64,000 nt of DNA from the NCBI GenBank assembly GCA_030695205.1, contig JAUYTN010000021.1, forward strand, positions 1-64,000, written 5' to 3'. Positions 45,785 to 54,432 of this stretch are shown here, in pieces. The translations under genes and the position numbers were made by a program. The stretch comes from Burkholderiaceae bacterium. Its GTDB lineage: Bacteria; Pseudomonadota; Gammaproteobacteria; Burkholderiales; Burkholderiaceae_C. Below the pieces are notes generated by a model that had not been told where the DNA came from, did no database searches, and was given only the letters and a program-made list of their open reading frames with translations. The stretch's first letter is position 1. Every line of letters starts with the position of its first letter.

Positions 45785-46899
45785 GTGCGCGTGCTGATGG
45801 CTTTGAACAGTTGCTGGTAGTCGCGGCACATGCGTTGCCGATCACACTGGGTGTGTGCATGGTGCATGCCCAGCTGGGCCAGCTGGGCTGATCGGCCATC
45901 GTTGGTGATCGCGGCCTCCAGGGTTTGAGCCCAGGCGTGTGCATCGCCTGGTGTAACCAGCCAGCCGGTTTGGCCATGTGTGATGACCTCCTGAACGCCC
46001 TCCACATCGGAGCCAATGGCGCAGCATCCAGAGGCCATGCCTTCCATCAGCCCCAAACCCAACCCTTCGTAGTGGGTGGACAGCACACACCACTTCACGC
46101 GGGCCAACAAGGCGGGTAATTCGGGATGATGACCCAAAAAAACGATCTGCGACTGTACACCCAAGGAGTCCGCCAGCCGTTCTGCTGCCCGGCGCCAGCG
46201 CTCTTTCCCTGCGCCTGCCAGGTACAGCTTGGGGCGGTGGCCACGCTCGGCCAGCAGTGCGAGCGCCCGGATGAGGGTGGCGTGGTCTTTTTGGCGGGCA
46301 AACCGCGCGGGCATGACCAAGGCCGACTCCCTGTCTGCCCAAGGCAGCCCGTGGTGCCAGCGCTCGGTGTGGATGCCGTTGTGGATGACCATGCACAGGC
46401 CGGGAGGATGCCCCGTGCGCACCAAGTCGGCGCAAACAGCCTGCGACACCGCCACAATGCGGGCGGTGCGCTGCGCCAGCCAGCGCGATTGCCACAGCCG
46501 CCAATGGCCATAACGCTCACGCACGTTGTGCTCGACGTGCACCAGTGTCGGCACGCCCGCCAACAGCCCGGCATAGCGACCCCACAGGTGTTCGCTGAAG
46601 CCGTGCGCCACCAGGATGTCGGGTTTCCATTGCCTGCAAAGTTGCCAGAGACGAAAAACCGTCAGCATATTCAGCCAGCCTGGCACCACAGCCACATTCA
46701 CCCCCTGGGCTTGCAAGGCTATCAGGCGCGCGGGTGACGTGTTTTTTTTGCGGCGCAGTACCAGCAGCGATGCTGTCCCGGCATGGGCCGTGCACAGGTC
46801 AACCGCTACCTGTGTGGCCCCTGAAAACCCGCCCGTGACAAAGTGCATGACCCGCAGCGCGGAATGGGAAGGCTGTGCCGCTGGCTCAGCCACGGTCAA
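45778..46899 (-). CDS. Glycosyltransferase family 4
   Basis: A 373-residue GT-B glycosyltransferase. Features: N-terminal LRVMHFVTGGFSGATQVAVDL, acceptor region VHVEHNVRERYGHWRLWQSR, IVAVSQAVCADLV, VIHNGI, then MPARFARQKDHATLIRALALL and the E-x7-E motif in HYEGLGLGLMEGMASGCCAIGSDVEGVQEVI. Likely adds a sugar to LPS core or O-antigen. Its start overlaps the O-antigen-ligase gene by 14 bases, indicating cotranscription in the order CHCC / ligase / GT4. Confidence 0.88.
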   Translation of the reverse strand: MTVAEPAAQPSHSALRVMHFVTGGFSGATQVAVDLCTAHAGTASLLVLRRKKNTSPARLIALQAQGVNVAVVPGWLNMLTVFRLWQLCRQWKPDILVAHGFSEHLWGRYAGLLAGVPTLVHVEHNVRERYGHWRLWQSRWLAQRTARIVAVSQAVCADLVRTGHPPGLCMVIHNGIHTERWHHGLPWADRESALVMPARFARQKDHATLIRALALLAERGHRPKLYLAGAGKERWRRAAERLADSLGVQSQIVFLGHHPELPALLARVKWCVLSTHYEGLGLGLMEGMASGCCAIGSDVEGVQEVITHGQTGWLVTPGDAHAWAQTLEAAITNDGRSAQLAQLGMHHAHTQCDRQRMCRDYQQLFKAISTRTQ

Positions 46900-48250
46900 C
46901 TTTCGGGTGCTGGCTGTGGGCGGCGAGCGGTGCCAGCCAGATCAGGTTCATGAACAAATAGACCATGCTGGTGCTGTTGTGGGCAAACACCACCTGTGTC
47001 ATTCCAAACCCCAGATAGCCGATGACCATGACCAGCCCACACACCGCCATCGTGTGTGCATCCGCTTGACCTGTGGCTGTCGCGCTTGGCTGTGCCGACT
47101 GGCGGATAGCGGTCGCATAACAGACCAATGGAACAGCAAAGAACAAAGCCAATGCGACCACGCCCAGCAGACCTTTTTTGGCCCAGATGTCTAACCATTC
47201 GTGGTGGGCGTGCCCGAAGTCCAGCACGATTTGGGGTGCGTCACCGCTTTCCACGAGCTGCCTTTTTCGGGTTTCGTAAGCTTTTTGCCCCCAGCCCAGT
47301 CCGGGTTTGTCCCAGCCCATGTTCCAGGCGAGTTTCCAGTGGGCCAGGCGTTGCCCGACTGAAGTGGCTGCGTTGTTTTGGTGCTGATAAGCACTCCATT
47401 CTGTGTGGACCTCGGCCAGCCGGGTTTGCATGCTCGGCCACAGGGAGGCGAACACCGTGAGAGACAGCACCAGTGACACCGCCCACATTTTTTTTGTTGT
47501 GTGGTGCCAGGTGGCGGTGTCTTGCCTTTGCGCATGGACTGGTTGTTGCTTGGGCTGCAGCCAGAGAACCAGAACCACCAGCAAGGGCAGCATCAGCCAG
47601 GCCCCTCGGGTTTCGGAGGCCAAACAGGCATAGATACCTGCCAGTGCCGCACTCCAGCCAAACAGCCGATGAGCGGCCGACTGCGCCTGACGTGCCCATG
47701 CCCAACTCCAGATGCCCAGTAACAGGGACACTTGCCCAAATGGGATGGCGTTGGTATAGCCCCAGGCCCTGTCCCAGTCCCACACATGCACTTGCCAGGC
47801 AGCGGTCACCGCAGCCCCCCAGGCCCCGACCCAAACCCCCCATTGGAGTGGTCGGGTCGATTTCAACCCGACCACGATGGCTGGCATGGCCAGCAGCACG
47901 AGGGCGTATTTGATGGGTCTGTCCATATCTCGGGCGGTGAATGGCTCGCGCCACAGCATGTCCGATGCCCACACGCAGCCCATGATCACCAGCACGATCG
48001 CATACAGCCGAAGCCGCGCGGGCGCGGCTGCCAACAGGGTTGTCCGATGGGCAGCAAGGGTCACAGCGCCAGCCATCACCAACAAAAGAGCGCCCACCGA
48101 GTAACCCGATGGCAGGCACAGGCTCAGCGCCAGAAAGAGGAAAACAGCACTGTCCGTGATCTTGGGCAGGATACGTTGCTGCAGTGGCGAGGCGGGGTAT
48201 GTGCTCGCTTTGTCTGGTGTGGTTGGCTGAGTGCCTGGGAGGCTGCTCAA
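46886..48250 (-). CDS. O-antigen ligase family protein (WaaL-like)
   Basis: A 454-residue, roughly 11-helix inner-membrane protein. The Wzy_C-type region includes GWDKPGLGWGQKAYETRKRQL and FGHAHHEWLDIWAKKGLLG, where the conserved HxHxxxL-like motif before the last helices is typical of ligases transferring O-antigen to lipid A-core. The start is TTG 48250, sharing bases with the TGA stop of the preceding zinc-finger gene (TTGA), so translation is probably coupled; no ATG precedes the first membrane helices. Confidence 0.85.
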   Translation of the reverse strand: MSSLPGTQPTTPDKASTYPASPLQQRILPKITDSAVFLFLALSLCLPSGYSVGALLLVMAGAVTLAAHRTTLLAAAPARLRLYAIVLVIMGCVWASDMLWREPFTARDMDRPIKYALVLLAMPAIVVGLKSTRPLQWGVWVGAWGAAVTAAWQVHVWDWDRAWGYTNAIPFGQVSLLLGIWSWAWARQAQSAAHRLFGWSAALAGIYACLASETRGAWLMLPLLVVLVLWLQPKQQPVHAQRQDTATWHHTTKKMWAVSLVLSLTVFASLWPSMQTRLAEVHTEWSAYQHQNNAATSVGQRLAHWKLAWNMGWDKPGLGWGQKAYETRKRQLVESGDAPQIVLDFGHAHHEWLDIWAKKGLLGVVALALFFAVPLVCYATAIRQSAQPSATATGQADAHTMAVCGLVMVIGYLGFGMTQVVFAHNSTSMVYLFMNLIWLAPLAAHSQHPKVDRG

Positions 48251-48468
48251 TGCCCGTGCCCCACCACCTCACCCGCCTTGAGCTTGTACAGCGTACCGCA
48301 GTAGGGGCACTTGGCTTCACCTTGGCGGGCCACATCCAGGTACACCTTGGGGTGGGTGTTCCAGAGCTGCATGTCGGCTTTGGGACTGGGGCAGTACACA
48401 CCCCCTTGGGGGTTGAGGTCTGCAGCGGCCAGCTCAATGGTGGCGGGGGCTTTGGTTGTGGCAGTCAT
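48247..48468 (-). CDS. CHCC-type zinc-finger domain protein
   Basis: A 73-residue protein ending in a zf-CHCC domain: cysteines in VYCPSP and CPYCGTLY with a His in between (NTHPKVYLDV). This family is related to the zinc-binding NDUFS6 subunit of mitochondrial complex I. In betaproteobacteria it is often found next to ilvE and LPS genes, as here, 69 bases after ilvE. Its stop TGA overlaps the TTG start of the ligase gene. Cellular role unknown. Confidence 0.85.
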   Translation of the reverse strand: MTATTKAPATIELAAADLNPQGGVYCPSPKADMQLWNTHPKVYLDVARQGEAKCPYCGTLYKLKAGEVVGHGH

Positions 48469-48537
48469 GGTGGTGGGTGTGTGGACAATCGATGTGGCTG
48501 ATCAGGCGCAGCAAATGGGGGTGGCGACTACAAGGCG

Positions 48538-49488
48538 TCAGACCGCTGTGAGCCAGTGGGCGTACTTGGGGTTGCGGCCATTGACGATGTCAAAAAAGGC
48601 CGTCTGCACCTTCTCGGTGATGGGGCCACGGCTGCCCACGTAGCCCGGTTTGCCCAGTTCGATGCGGTCCAGCTCGCGGATGGGGGTCACCTCGGCGGCG
48701 GTGCCAGTGAAGAATGCTTCGTCGGCGATGTACACCTCGTCGCGGGTGATGCGCTTTTGAACCACTTCCAGGCCCAGGTCTTTGGCAATGTGGAACACCG
48801 TGTTGCGGGTGATGCCGTTCAGGGCGCCGGCCGACAGGTCGGGCGTGTAGATGACGCCGTTTTTGACCACAAACAGGTTCTCGCCCGCACCCTCGGACAC
48901 GAAGCCAGAGGCATCGAGCAGCAGGGCCTCGTCGTAGCCGTCGTCGGTGGCTTCGCGGTTGGCCAGGATGGAGTTGGTGTAGTTGCTCACCGCCTTGGCC
49001 TGGGTCATGGTGATGTTGACGTGGTGACGGGTGTAGCTGCTGGTTTTCACGCGGATGCCGCGCTTCATGCCTTCTTCGCCCAAATAGGCGCCCCAGGCCC
49101 AGGCGGCCACCATCAGGTGGATGGTGTTGCCCTTGGTGCTGACACCCAGCTTCTGCGAACCCACCCAGGTCAGGGGGCGCAGGTAGCCGCTCTCCAGCTT
49201 GTTTTCGCGCACCACGGCGCACTGCGCGGCGTTCACTTCTTCCTGGGTGAACGGGATGGTCATGCGCAAAATTTTGGCGCTGTTGAACAGCCGCTCGGTG
49301 TGCTCTTGCAGGCGGAAGATAGCCGTGCCCTGCTCGGTTTTGTACGCCCGCACACCCTCGAACGCCCCGCAGCCGTAGTGCAGGGTGTGGGTCAACACAT
49401 GGATCTTGGCGTCGCGCCAGTCAACCATCTGGCCATCCATCCAGATTTTGCCGTCGCGATCGGCCATGGAAGGGGGGAGTGCGGTCAT
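48538..49488 (-). CDS. ilvE: Branched-chain amino acid aminotransferase
   Basis: A 316-residue PLP-dependent fold-type IV aminotransferase making Leu, Ile and Val from their keto acids. Typical segments: KIWMDGQMVDWRDAKIHVLTH, YGCGAFEGVRAY, the PLP-Lys region ITMTQAKAVSNYTNSILA and LLLDASGFVSEGAGENLF. ATG 49488 gives MTALPPSMADRDGKIW; longer upstream reading overlaps the heptosyltransferase in another frame and is not protein-like. Confidence 0.95.
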   Translation of the reverse strand: MTALPPSMADRDGKIWMDGQMVDWRDAKIHVLTHTLHYGCGAFEGVRAYKTEQGTAIFRLQEHTERLFNSAKILRMTIPFTQEEVNAAQCAVVRENKLESGYLRPLTWVGSQKLGVSTKGNTIHLMVAAWAWGAYLGEEGMKRGIRVKTSSYTRHHVNITMTQAKAVSNYTNSILANREATDDGYDEALLLDASGFVSEGAGENLFVVKNGVIYTPDLSAGALNGITRNTVFHIAKDLGLEVVQKRITRDEVYIADEAFFTGTAAEVTPIRELDRIELGKPGYVGSRGPITEKVQTAFFDIVNGRNPKYAHWLTAV

Positions 49489-49540
49489 TGAAGGGTGTCC
49501 TTGCAGTGTGTTCAGGGGCAATGTGGCCCGAGCGCTGATT

Positions 49541-50566
49541 TTACGGTTTGGCCGGCGGTGGGAAGCCAGGGGGCCCTGTCTTCGCACAACGGAAACCGTT
49601 GGCTTGGATGAGTTCCAGGATAGCCTCGTGGGATGGCCACTGGGGCCAATGGCACACCGTGTGGGCGCGGGGGCCTTGTACGCCCCAGCGGTGGGCCAAG
49701 GTGGCTCCGAGCACGCTGATGATCGGAACCCCCAACGACGCAGCCATGTGCCCGGCCCCGGTGTCGATGGACACCACGCACTGGGCATTGGCCAGCACCG
49801 CTGCGTAGGCGGATACCGACAGACCGGGCAGGCAGGTCACATCGGCGCTCCATGCGCGCAGGGCCGCCTCTTCTCCTGGCCCAGGGCAGATCACGACCGG
49901 AATGTTTCTGGCAGCGAGTTGCTGCACCAGTGCCGGGAAGTGTGGCCACGACCGTGCGGTGTTCTGAAGGCCTCCGCTGGAAATCGGGCAAGCCACCACA
50001 TACGGGGTGGCGATGCCCGCATCGCGCAGGGCCTGTTGTGCCTGGGTGCGTGCTGCGGGGGTCAGGCGCAGGGTGGCATCGTCGGGCTGCGGTGGCGTGT
50101 CGGGGTGCCCCAGCCGGGCTTCCATCGCCCGAAACAGGCGATCGTAATGCGCACGCATGTGGACAATGTGATCCAGCTGCAAAGCCTGCTTCAGCAGCGG
50201 AGATCGGCCCTCCCTGGCGTAGCCGATGGCGGGCAGGCCCGCCAGCCGGAATTCCAGCGCACTGGAAAAAGAGGTGGGTACGCACAGTCCGTGCGCAGGT
50301 ACGCCAGGCTGCTTCAGCGAGCGCAGCAGCCGCACACGCTCCTTCAGCTTGGCGGGGTACACATGGCACGGCCAGCCGTAGGCGGCCAGCAAGTCCGGCG
50401 CCCAGCGCCGCCCCACCAGCTGCAGGTCGGCAATCCGTGACAGCCTGACTAGAGCAGGCAACATCAGCACAACGTCGCCTATCCAGTTGGACAGCCGGAC
50501 AACCACGACAGGGCGTGGGCGGTTGTGGGGCTCGTGTGGCGTGGGTGTTTGGGCGGGTGTCGGCAT
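49541..50566 (-). CDS. Glycosyltransferase family 9, heptosyltransferase (WaaF-like)
   Basis: A 341-residue GT-B transferase that adds heptose to the LPS inner core. Start of domain VVVVRLSNWIGDVVLMLPAL, core region GYAREGRSPLL, VACPISSGGLQNTARSWPHF and the C-terminal VSIDTGAGHMAASLGVPIISVLG are clear. Start uncertain: ATG 50566 is used because conserved sequence begins soon after; ATGs at 50611 and 50623 would add a Pro-rich tail. Divergent from the DUF4254 gene at 50622. Confidence 0.87.
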   Translation of the reverse strand: MPTPAQTPTPHEPHNRPRPVVVVRLSNWIGDVVLMLPALVRLSRIADLQLVGRRWAPDLLAAYGWPCHVYPAKLKERVRLLRSLKQPGVPAHGLCVPTSFSSALEFRLAGLPAIGYAREGRSPLLKQALQLDHIVHMRAHYDRLFRAMEARLGHPDTPPQPDDATLRLTPAARTQAQQALRDAGIATPYVVACPISSGGLQNTARSWPHFPALVQQLAARNIPVVICPGPGEEAALRAWSADVTCLPGLSVSAYAAVLANAQCVVSIDTGAGHMAASLGVPIISVLGATLAHRWGVQGPRAHTVCHWPQWPSHEAILELIQANGFRCAKTGPPGFPPPAKP

Positions 50567-50621
50567 GCGGGGGCGATGGATGGCGATACAGTAGATTCTT
50601 TCAGATTCCATCCGCTTGACC

Positions 50622-51290
50622 ATGCCAGCTTCTCCCGCCTCGCCCCACGCTCTGTTGACCAGCTCCCAGGTGGTGGCGCTGCACAGCGCCTACAACCAGG
50701 CGGCTGGCTGGCCCCATGCTGATGTGCCCTGTAGCCCCGAAACCGCGCATTGGCCTGCTGGCTTGCTGGGGGCCGTGGAGGAGAACCACCGCCGCAACAG
50801 CCTGCTCTGGTGCGAGGAAGACCTGGCCCGCCGGGTGCGGGCCGCCGATGCCGAGATCGTGGCCAACAAGCGCCAGATCGATGCGCACAACCAGGCCCGC
50901 AACAACGCCATCGAACAGGTCGATGAGTGTCTGTTGTTGGCTCTGGGGCTGGTGGATGCCAGTACTGTGCAGTGTGTCCACCCGGTCAGCCGGGTGTCGC
51001 AGACCGCGCGCCTGAACAGCGAAACCGCTGGCAGCATGATTGACCGCCTGTCAATCACCTCGCTCAAGGTGCGGGCCATGCAGCTGCAAACGCTGCGCAC
51101 CGATGTGGATGCGGTCCACATTGCATCTGCCCAGCAAAAGTGGCTGCGCTTGCAAGAGCAGCAACGCGACCTGGGGCACTGCCTGGACGAGTTGCTGGCC
51201 GACTGCCTGGCGGGGCGTGCCTATTTCAAAATTTACCGGCAGTTCAAGATGTACAACGATCCCGCCTACAACTCTGCACTGCGTGCCTGA
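50622..51290 (+). CDS. DUF4254 domain-containing protein
   Basis: A 222-residue soluble, strongly helical protein matching the DUF4254 pattern: LLGAVEENHRRNSLLWCEEDLARR, IDAHNQARNNAIEQVDE, LNSETAGSMIDRLSITSLKV and a C-terminal YFKIYRQFKMYNDP. Function unknown; the family is often encoded near heptosyltransferases and LPS genes, suggesting a role in envelope sugar metabolism. ATG 50622 chosen, two codons after an alternative at 50616. A 148-base gap after it (to 51438) shows no clear feature. Confidence 0.8.
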   Translation: MPASPASPHALLTSSQVVALHSAYNQAAGWPHADVPCSPETAHWPAGLLGAVEENHRRNSLLWCEEDLARRVRAADAEIVANKRQIDAHNQARNNAIEQVDECLLLALGLVDASTVQCVHPVSRVSQTARLNSETAGSMIDRLSITSLKVRAMQLQTLRTDVDAVHIASAQQKWLRLQEQQRDLGHCLDELLADCLAGRAYFKIYRQFKMYNDPAYNSALRA

Positions 51291-51438
51291 AACCCGGTAT
51301 GCACTGGTGCGCCTGATGCGTGCGCACAGCAGTGTCAGTGTCCAAGGGTTGAAAAGGTTCTCCCATGGACAACACGGCGGGCGGTGGGCTGCCAGTCGCC
51401 TGACGGAGCCTGTGCCTCAGTGGCCCTGACCCAAACGC

Positions 51439-52836
51439 TCAACTCCGTCCATAGGTGTCTTCGAGGCGAACGATGTCGTCTTCCCCCAGGTAGTTGCCGG
51501 ACTGGACCTCGATCAGCTCAAGGTCTGTTTTGCCAGGGTTGGAGAGGCGGTGCCGGACGCCCACGGGGATGTAGGTGCTTTGGTTTTCGGTGAGCAACAG
51601 CTCTTCCGTACCCCTGGTCACCAGGGCTGTGCCTTTGACAACGACCCAGTGCTCGGCGCGGTGGTGGTGCATTTGCAGACTCAGCTGGCCTCCCGGGTGA
51701 ACGGTGATGCGTTTGACTTGGTAGCGCTCACCCCTGTCCACACTGTCGTAGGTGCCCCAGGGGCGCGCCACTTTTCGATGGTGTGCGGATTGGGTCACGC
51801 CTGTGGACTCCAGCAGCGCCACCACCTGCTTGACCTGTTCGGTGTGGGTGTCGGCTGCCACGAGCACCGCATCGGGTGTGTCGATGATCAGCAGGTTGTG
51901 CGTGCCAAGGGCAACAACCGGGCGGTGAGGAGCGTACACATAGGTGTGGTGTGCATCCACCGCAAAGCCTTGGCCATGCAGGCGGTTTCCATGGCTGTCA
52001 GCTGGCGCTAGGTTGGCCACGGCGTTCCAACTGCCCACATCGCTCCAGGCGCTGGCAAAGGGCAATACCGCCACTTGAGCGTGGTGTTCCATGACCGCGT
52101 AGTCAATGCTTTCGGCGCGGCAGGCCTCAAACGCAGTGGTCTCTGGGCGCAGGAAATGCCCGTCTTTCGTGGAGGCCGCTATGGCCTGGGTACACGACTG
52201 CAAGATGTCTGGCGCGTGTTGTTCCAAGGCGCTGAGCAGGGCGTGTGCCGTGCATAGAAAAATACCGGCATTCCAGAGCGCGGCGCCGGTCAGCAACAAT
52301 GCCTGAGCCTGCTCCAGTGGGGGCTTTTCTGTGAAGCCTTGGATGTCAAAGGCGCCATCGCCACGCACACCGCCCTGGAGGATGTAGCCATAGGCAGTGC
52401 TTGGAAATGTGGGCGTGATGCCAAAGGTGACGATGGTGCCTTGCTGCGCAGCGGCGACACCGTCCTTGACCCGTTGGACAAAGGTAGGCGCATCCGGAAT
52501 GTGGTGATCCGCCGGACAAAACAACAGCAGGTCTGCAGGCTGTGCGGTGAGTGCGGCGATGGCCATGGCTGCCGCTGTGTTGCGGGCAACAGGCTCTAGC
52601 AGCACGGTGCCACTGACGTGGCTGGTCTGCATGGTTTGCGCCACCAAAAAGCGATGCTCGTCGGCAGCGACGCACAGCACCTGTGTACCCAGCGGAGCCA
52701 CACGCTCCAGCGTGAGTTGCAGCAGACTTTTGTTGCCTACCAGGGGGACGAATTGTTTGGGGAAGCTTTTTCGGCTGATCGGCCAAAGCCGGGTGCCGGA
52801 GCCGCCGCACAGCACGACGGGAGTGATTGCAGTCAT
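51439..52836 (-). CDS. manC: Mannose-1-phosphate guanylyltransferase / mannose-6-phosphate isomerase
   Basis: A 465-residue bifunctional enzyme of GDP-mannose synthesis. The N-terminal nucleotidyltransferase domain has VVLCGGSGTRLWPISRKSFP and QFVPL, the middle FTEKPPLEQA, and a C-terminal cupin domain (RPWGTYDSVDRGERYQVK, LSLQMHHHRAEHWVVVKG) carries the isomerase function. ATG 52836 chosen; TTG 52845 would add three residues. GDP-mannose feeds O-antigen or exopolysaccharide made by the neighbouring glycosyltransferases. Confidence 0.93.
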   Translation of the reverse strand: MTAITPVVLCGGSGTRLWPISRKSFPKQFVPLVGNKSLLQLTLERVAPLGTQVLCVAADEHRFLVAQTMQTSHVSGTVLLEPVARNTAAAMAIAALTAQPADLLLFCPADHHIPDAPTFVQRVKDGVAAAQQGTIVTFGITPTFPSTAYGYILQGGVRGDGAFDIQGFTEKPPLEQAQALLLTGAALWNAGIFLCTAHALLSALEQHAPDILQSCTQAIAASTKDGHFLRPETTAFEACRAESIDYAVMEHHAQVAVLPFASAWSDVGSWNAVANLAPADSHGNRLHGQGFAVDAHHTYVYAPHRPVVALGTHNLLIIDTPDAVLVAADTHTEQVKQVVALLESTGVTQSAHHRKVARPWGTYDSVDRGERYQVKRITVHPGGQLSLQMHHHRAEHWVVVKGTALVTRGTEELLLTENQSTYIPVGVRHRLSNPGKTDLELIEVQSGNYLGEDDIVRLEDTYGRS

Positions 52837-52904
52837 GGTGACCAACGTGGATGGGGGTATTGGATATTTGAGCCACCTCGTGGGGTCGCTGCAGGCGTCG
52901 CAGT

Positions 52905-54377
52905 TTATAGACCCCGGACCACCTCCATGGCCTCTTCGATGCGGTCCACCGGGTGGATAGTCAGGCCCTCAAAGTCCTTGGGGTGGGCCTTCAGGTGGCT
53001 GGGCTTGGGGGCGTTGGCGCGCGGCACCACCGCCACGCTGAAGCCCAGCTTGGCCGCCTCTTTCAGTCTGTCCTGGCCGCGCGGGGCCGGGCGCACCTCG
53101 CCCGCCAGCCCCACCTCGCCGAACGCCAGAAACCCTTTGGGCAGCGCCCGCCCGCGCAGGCTGCTGGTGATGGCCAGCATCACCGCCAGGTCGGCGGCGG
53201 GTTCGGTGATGCGCACACCGCCCACGGCATTCACAAACACGTCCTGGTCCATGCAGGCGATGCCCGCATGGCGGTGCAGCACCGCCAGCAACATGGCCAG
53301 GCGGTCGCGGTCCAGGCCGACCGACAGGCGCCTGGGGGATGGGCCGCCTTCGTCCACCAGCGCCTGAATTTCCACCAGCAGCGGGCGGGTGCCTTCCAGC
53401 GTCACCATCACGCAGCTGCCGGGCACGGGCTCGGCATGCTGGCTCAAAAAGATGGCGCTGGGGTTGCTCACGCCCTTCAAGCCCTTTTCGGTCATGGCGA
53501 ACACGCCAATTTCGTTCACCGCGCCAAAGCGGTTCTTGATGGCACGGATCAGCCGGAAGCTGCTGTGCGTGTCGCCCTCGAAGTACAGCACCGTGTCCAC
53601 CATGTGCTCCAGCACGCGCGGCCCGGCCAGCGCACCTTCTTTGGTGACGTGGCCCACCAGCACCACCGTCACGCCCGTGGCCTTGGCCGTGCGCGTGAGC
53701 TGGGCCGCGCACTCGCGCACCTGCGCCACCGAGCCGGGCGCGGACGTGAGCTGCTCGCTGTACACGGTTTGAATGGAGTCGATCACACACACCGTGGGCC
53801 GCTCGGCCTCGATGGTGGCCAGGATTTTTTCCACCGAAATTTCGGCCAGCACCCGCACCTGGCTGCCATTCAGCCCCAGGCGGCGCGAGCGCAGCGCCAC
53901 CTGTGCGCCCGACTCTTCGCCCGTCACGTAAAGAACCGTTTGCCCCCTGCCCGTGCCTTGCACGGGCTTCCCCCCGAGGGGGGCAAGTCGTTCTTGGGGC
54001 GGCCCGGCGAACGACTTTCTGGGTACCGCCAAACTCAGCTGGTGCAGCGCCTGCAGCAGCAGCGTGCTTTTGCCAATGCCGGGGTCGCCGCCAATGAGTA
54101 CCACGCCGCCTTCCACCATGCCGCCACCCAGCACACGGTCCAGCTCGTCCAGACCGGTGGGCAGTCGCTCGAAGTCGGCCGCGTCAATGTCGGCCAGCGT
54201 CGTCACCGGTTGGGCTGCGGCCAGCGAGGCAAAGCGGTTTTTGGCAGCGGGCGCGGCGGCCTCGGCCACCGATTCGATCAGCGTGTTCCATGCGCCGCAA
54301 CTGGGGCATTTGCCCAGCCACTTGGGACTGGTGCCACCGCATTCGGTGCAGGAGTACAGGGTTTTGTCTTTGGCCAT
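52905..54377 (-). CDS. radA: DNA repair protein RadA, with palindrome-derived insertion
   Basis: A 490-residue RecA-like ATPase that helps branch migration in recombination. C4 zinc finger (CTEC and CPSC, about residues 10-27), Walker A GGDPGIGKSTLL (97-106), VLYVTGEESGAQVA, the RadA signature KNRFGAVNEIGVF and a C-terminal Lon-like domain are present. Residues 121-143, between LHQLSLAVPR and RGQTVLYVTGEE, are encoded by a 69-base composite of three inverted repeats (53949-54017) and have no counterpart in ordinary RadA, where this loop is only a few residues. The frame is intact. ATG 54377 is the family-standard start (MAKDKTLYSCTEC). Confidence 0.95.
   Translation of the reverse strand: MAKDKTLYSCTECGGTSPKWLGKCPSCGAWNTLIESVAEAAAPAAKNRFASLAAAQPVTTLADIDAADFERLPTGLDELDRVLGGGMVEGGVVLIGGDPGIGKSTLLLQALHQLSLAVPRKSFAGPPQERLAPLGGKPVQGTGRGQTVLYVTGEESGAQVALRSRRLGLNGSQVRVLAEISVEKILATIEAERPTVCVIDSIQTVYSEQLTSAPGSVAQVRECAAQLTRTAKATGVTVVLVGHVTKEGALAGPRVLEHMVDTVLYFEGDTHSSFRLIRAIKNRFGAVNEIGVFAMTEKGLKGVSNPSAIFLSQHAEPVPGSCVMVTLEGTRPLLVEIQALVDEGGPSPRRLSVGLDRDRLAMLLAVLHRHAGIACMDQDVFVNAVGGVRITEPAADLAVMLAITSSLRGRALPKGFLAFGEVGLAGEVRPAPRGQDRLKEAAKLGFSVAVVPRANAPKPSHLKAHPKDFEGLTIHPVDRIEEAMEVVRGL
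53949..54017. repeat. Composite palindromic element inserted in radA
   Basis: Three inverted repeats in a row: GCCCGTGC-CTT-GCACGGGC (53949-53967); CCCCCC-GA-GGGGGG (53970-53983); AAGTCGTTC (53985-53993) with GAACGACTT (54009-54017) around a 15-base loop containing TTGGGGCGGCCCGGC. All arms are perfect. The 69 bases are exactly 23 codons in the radA frame. No second copy was seen in the window, but the style resembles small palindromic repeats dispersed in related genomes. Confidence 0.8.
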
Positions 54378-54432
54378 GGGCGCACTATATAGTCGGCCGC
54401 TCGGTGTTTTTGCCGCCATCGCGTGTGTTGCC

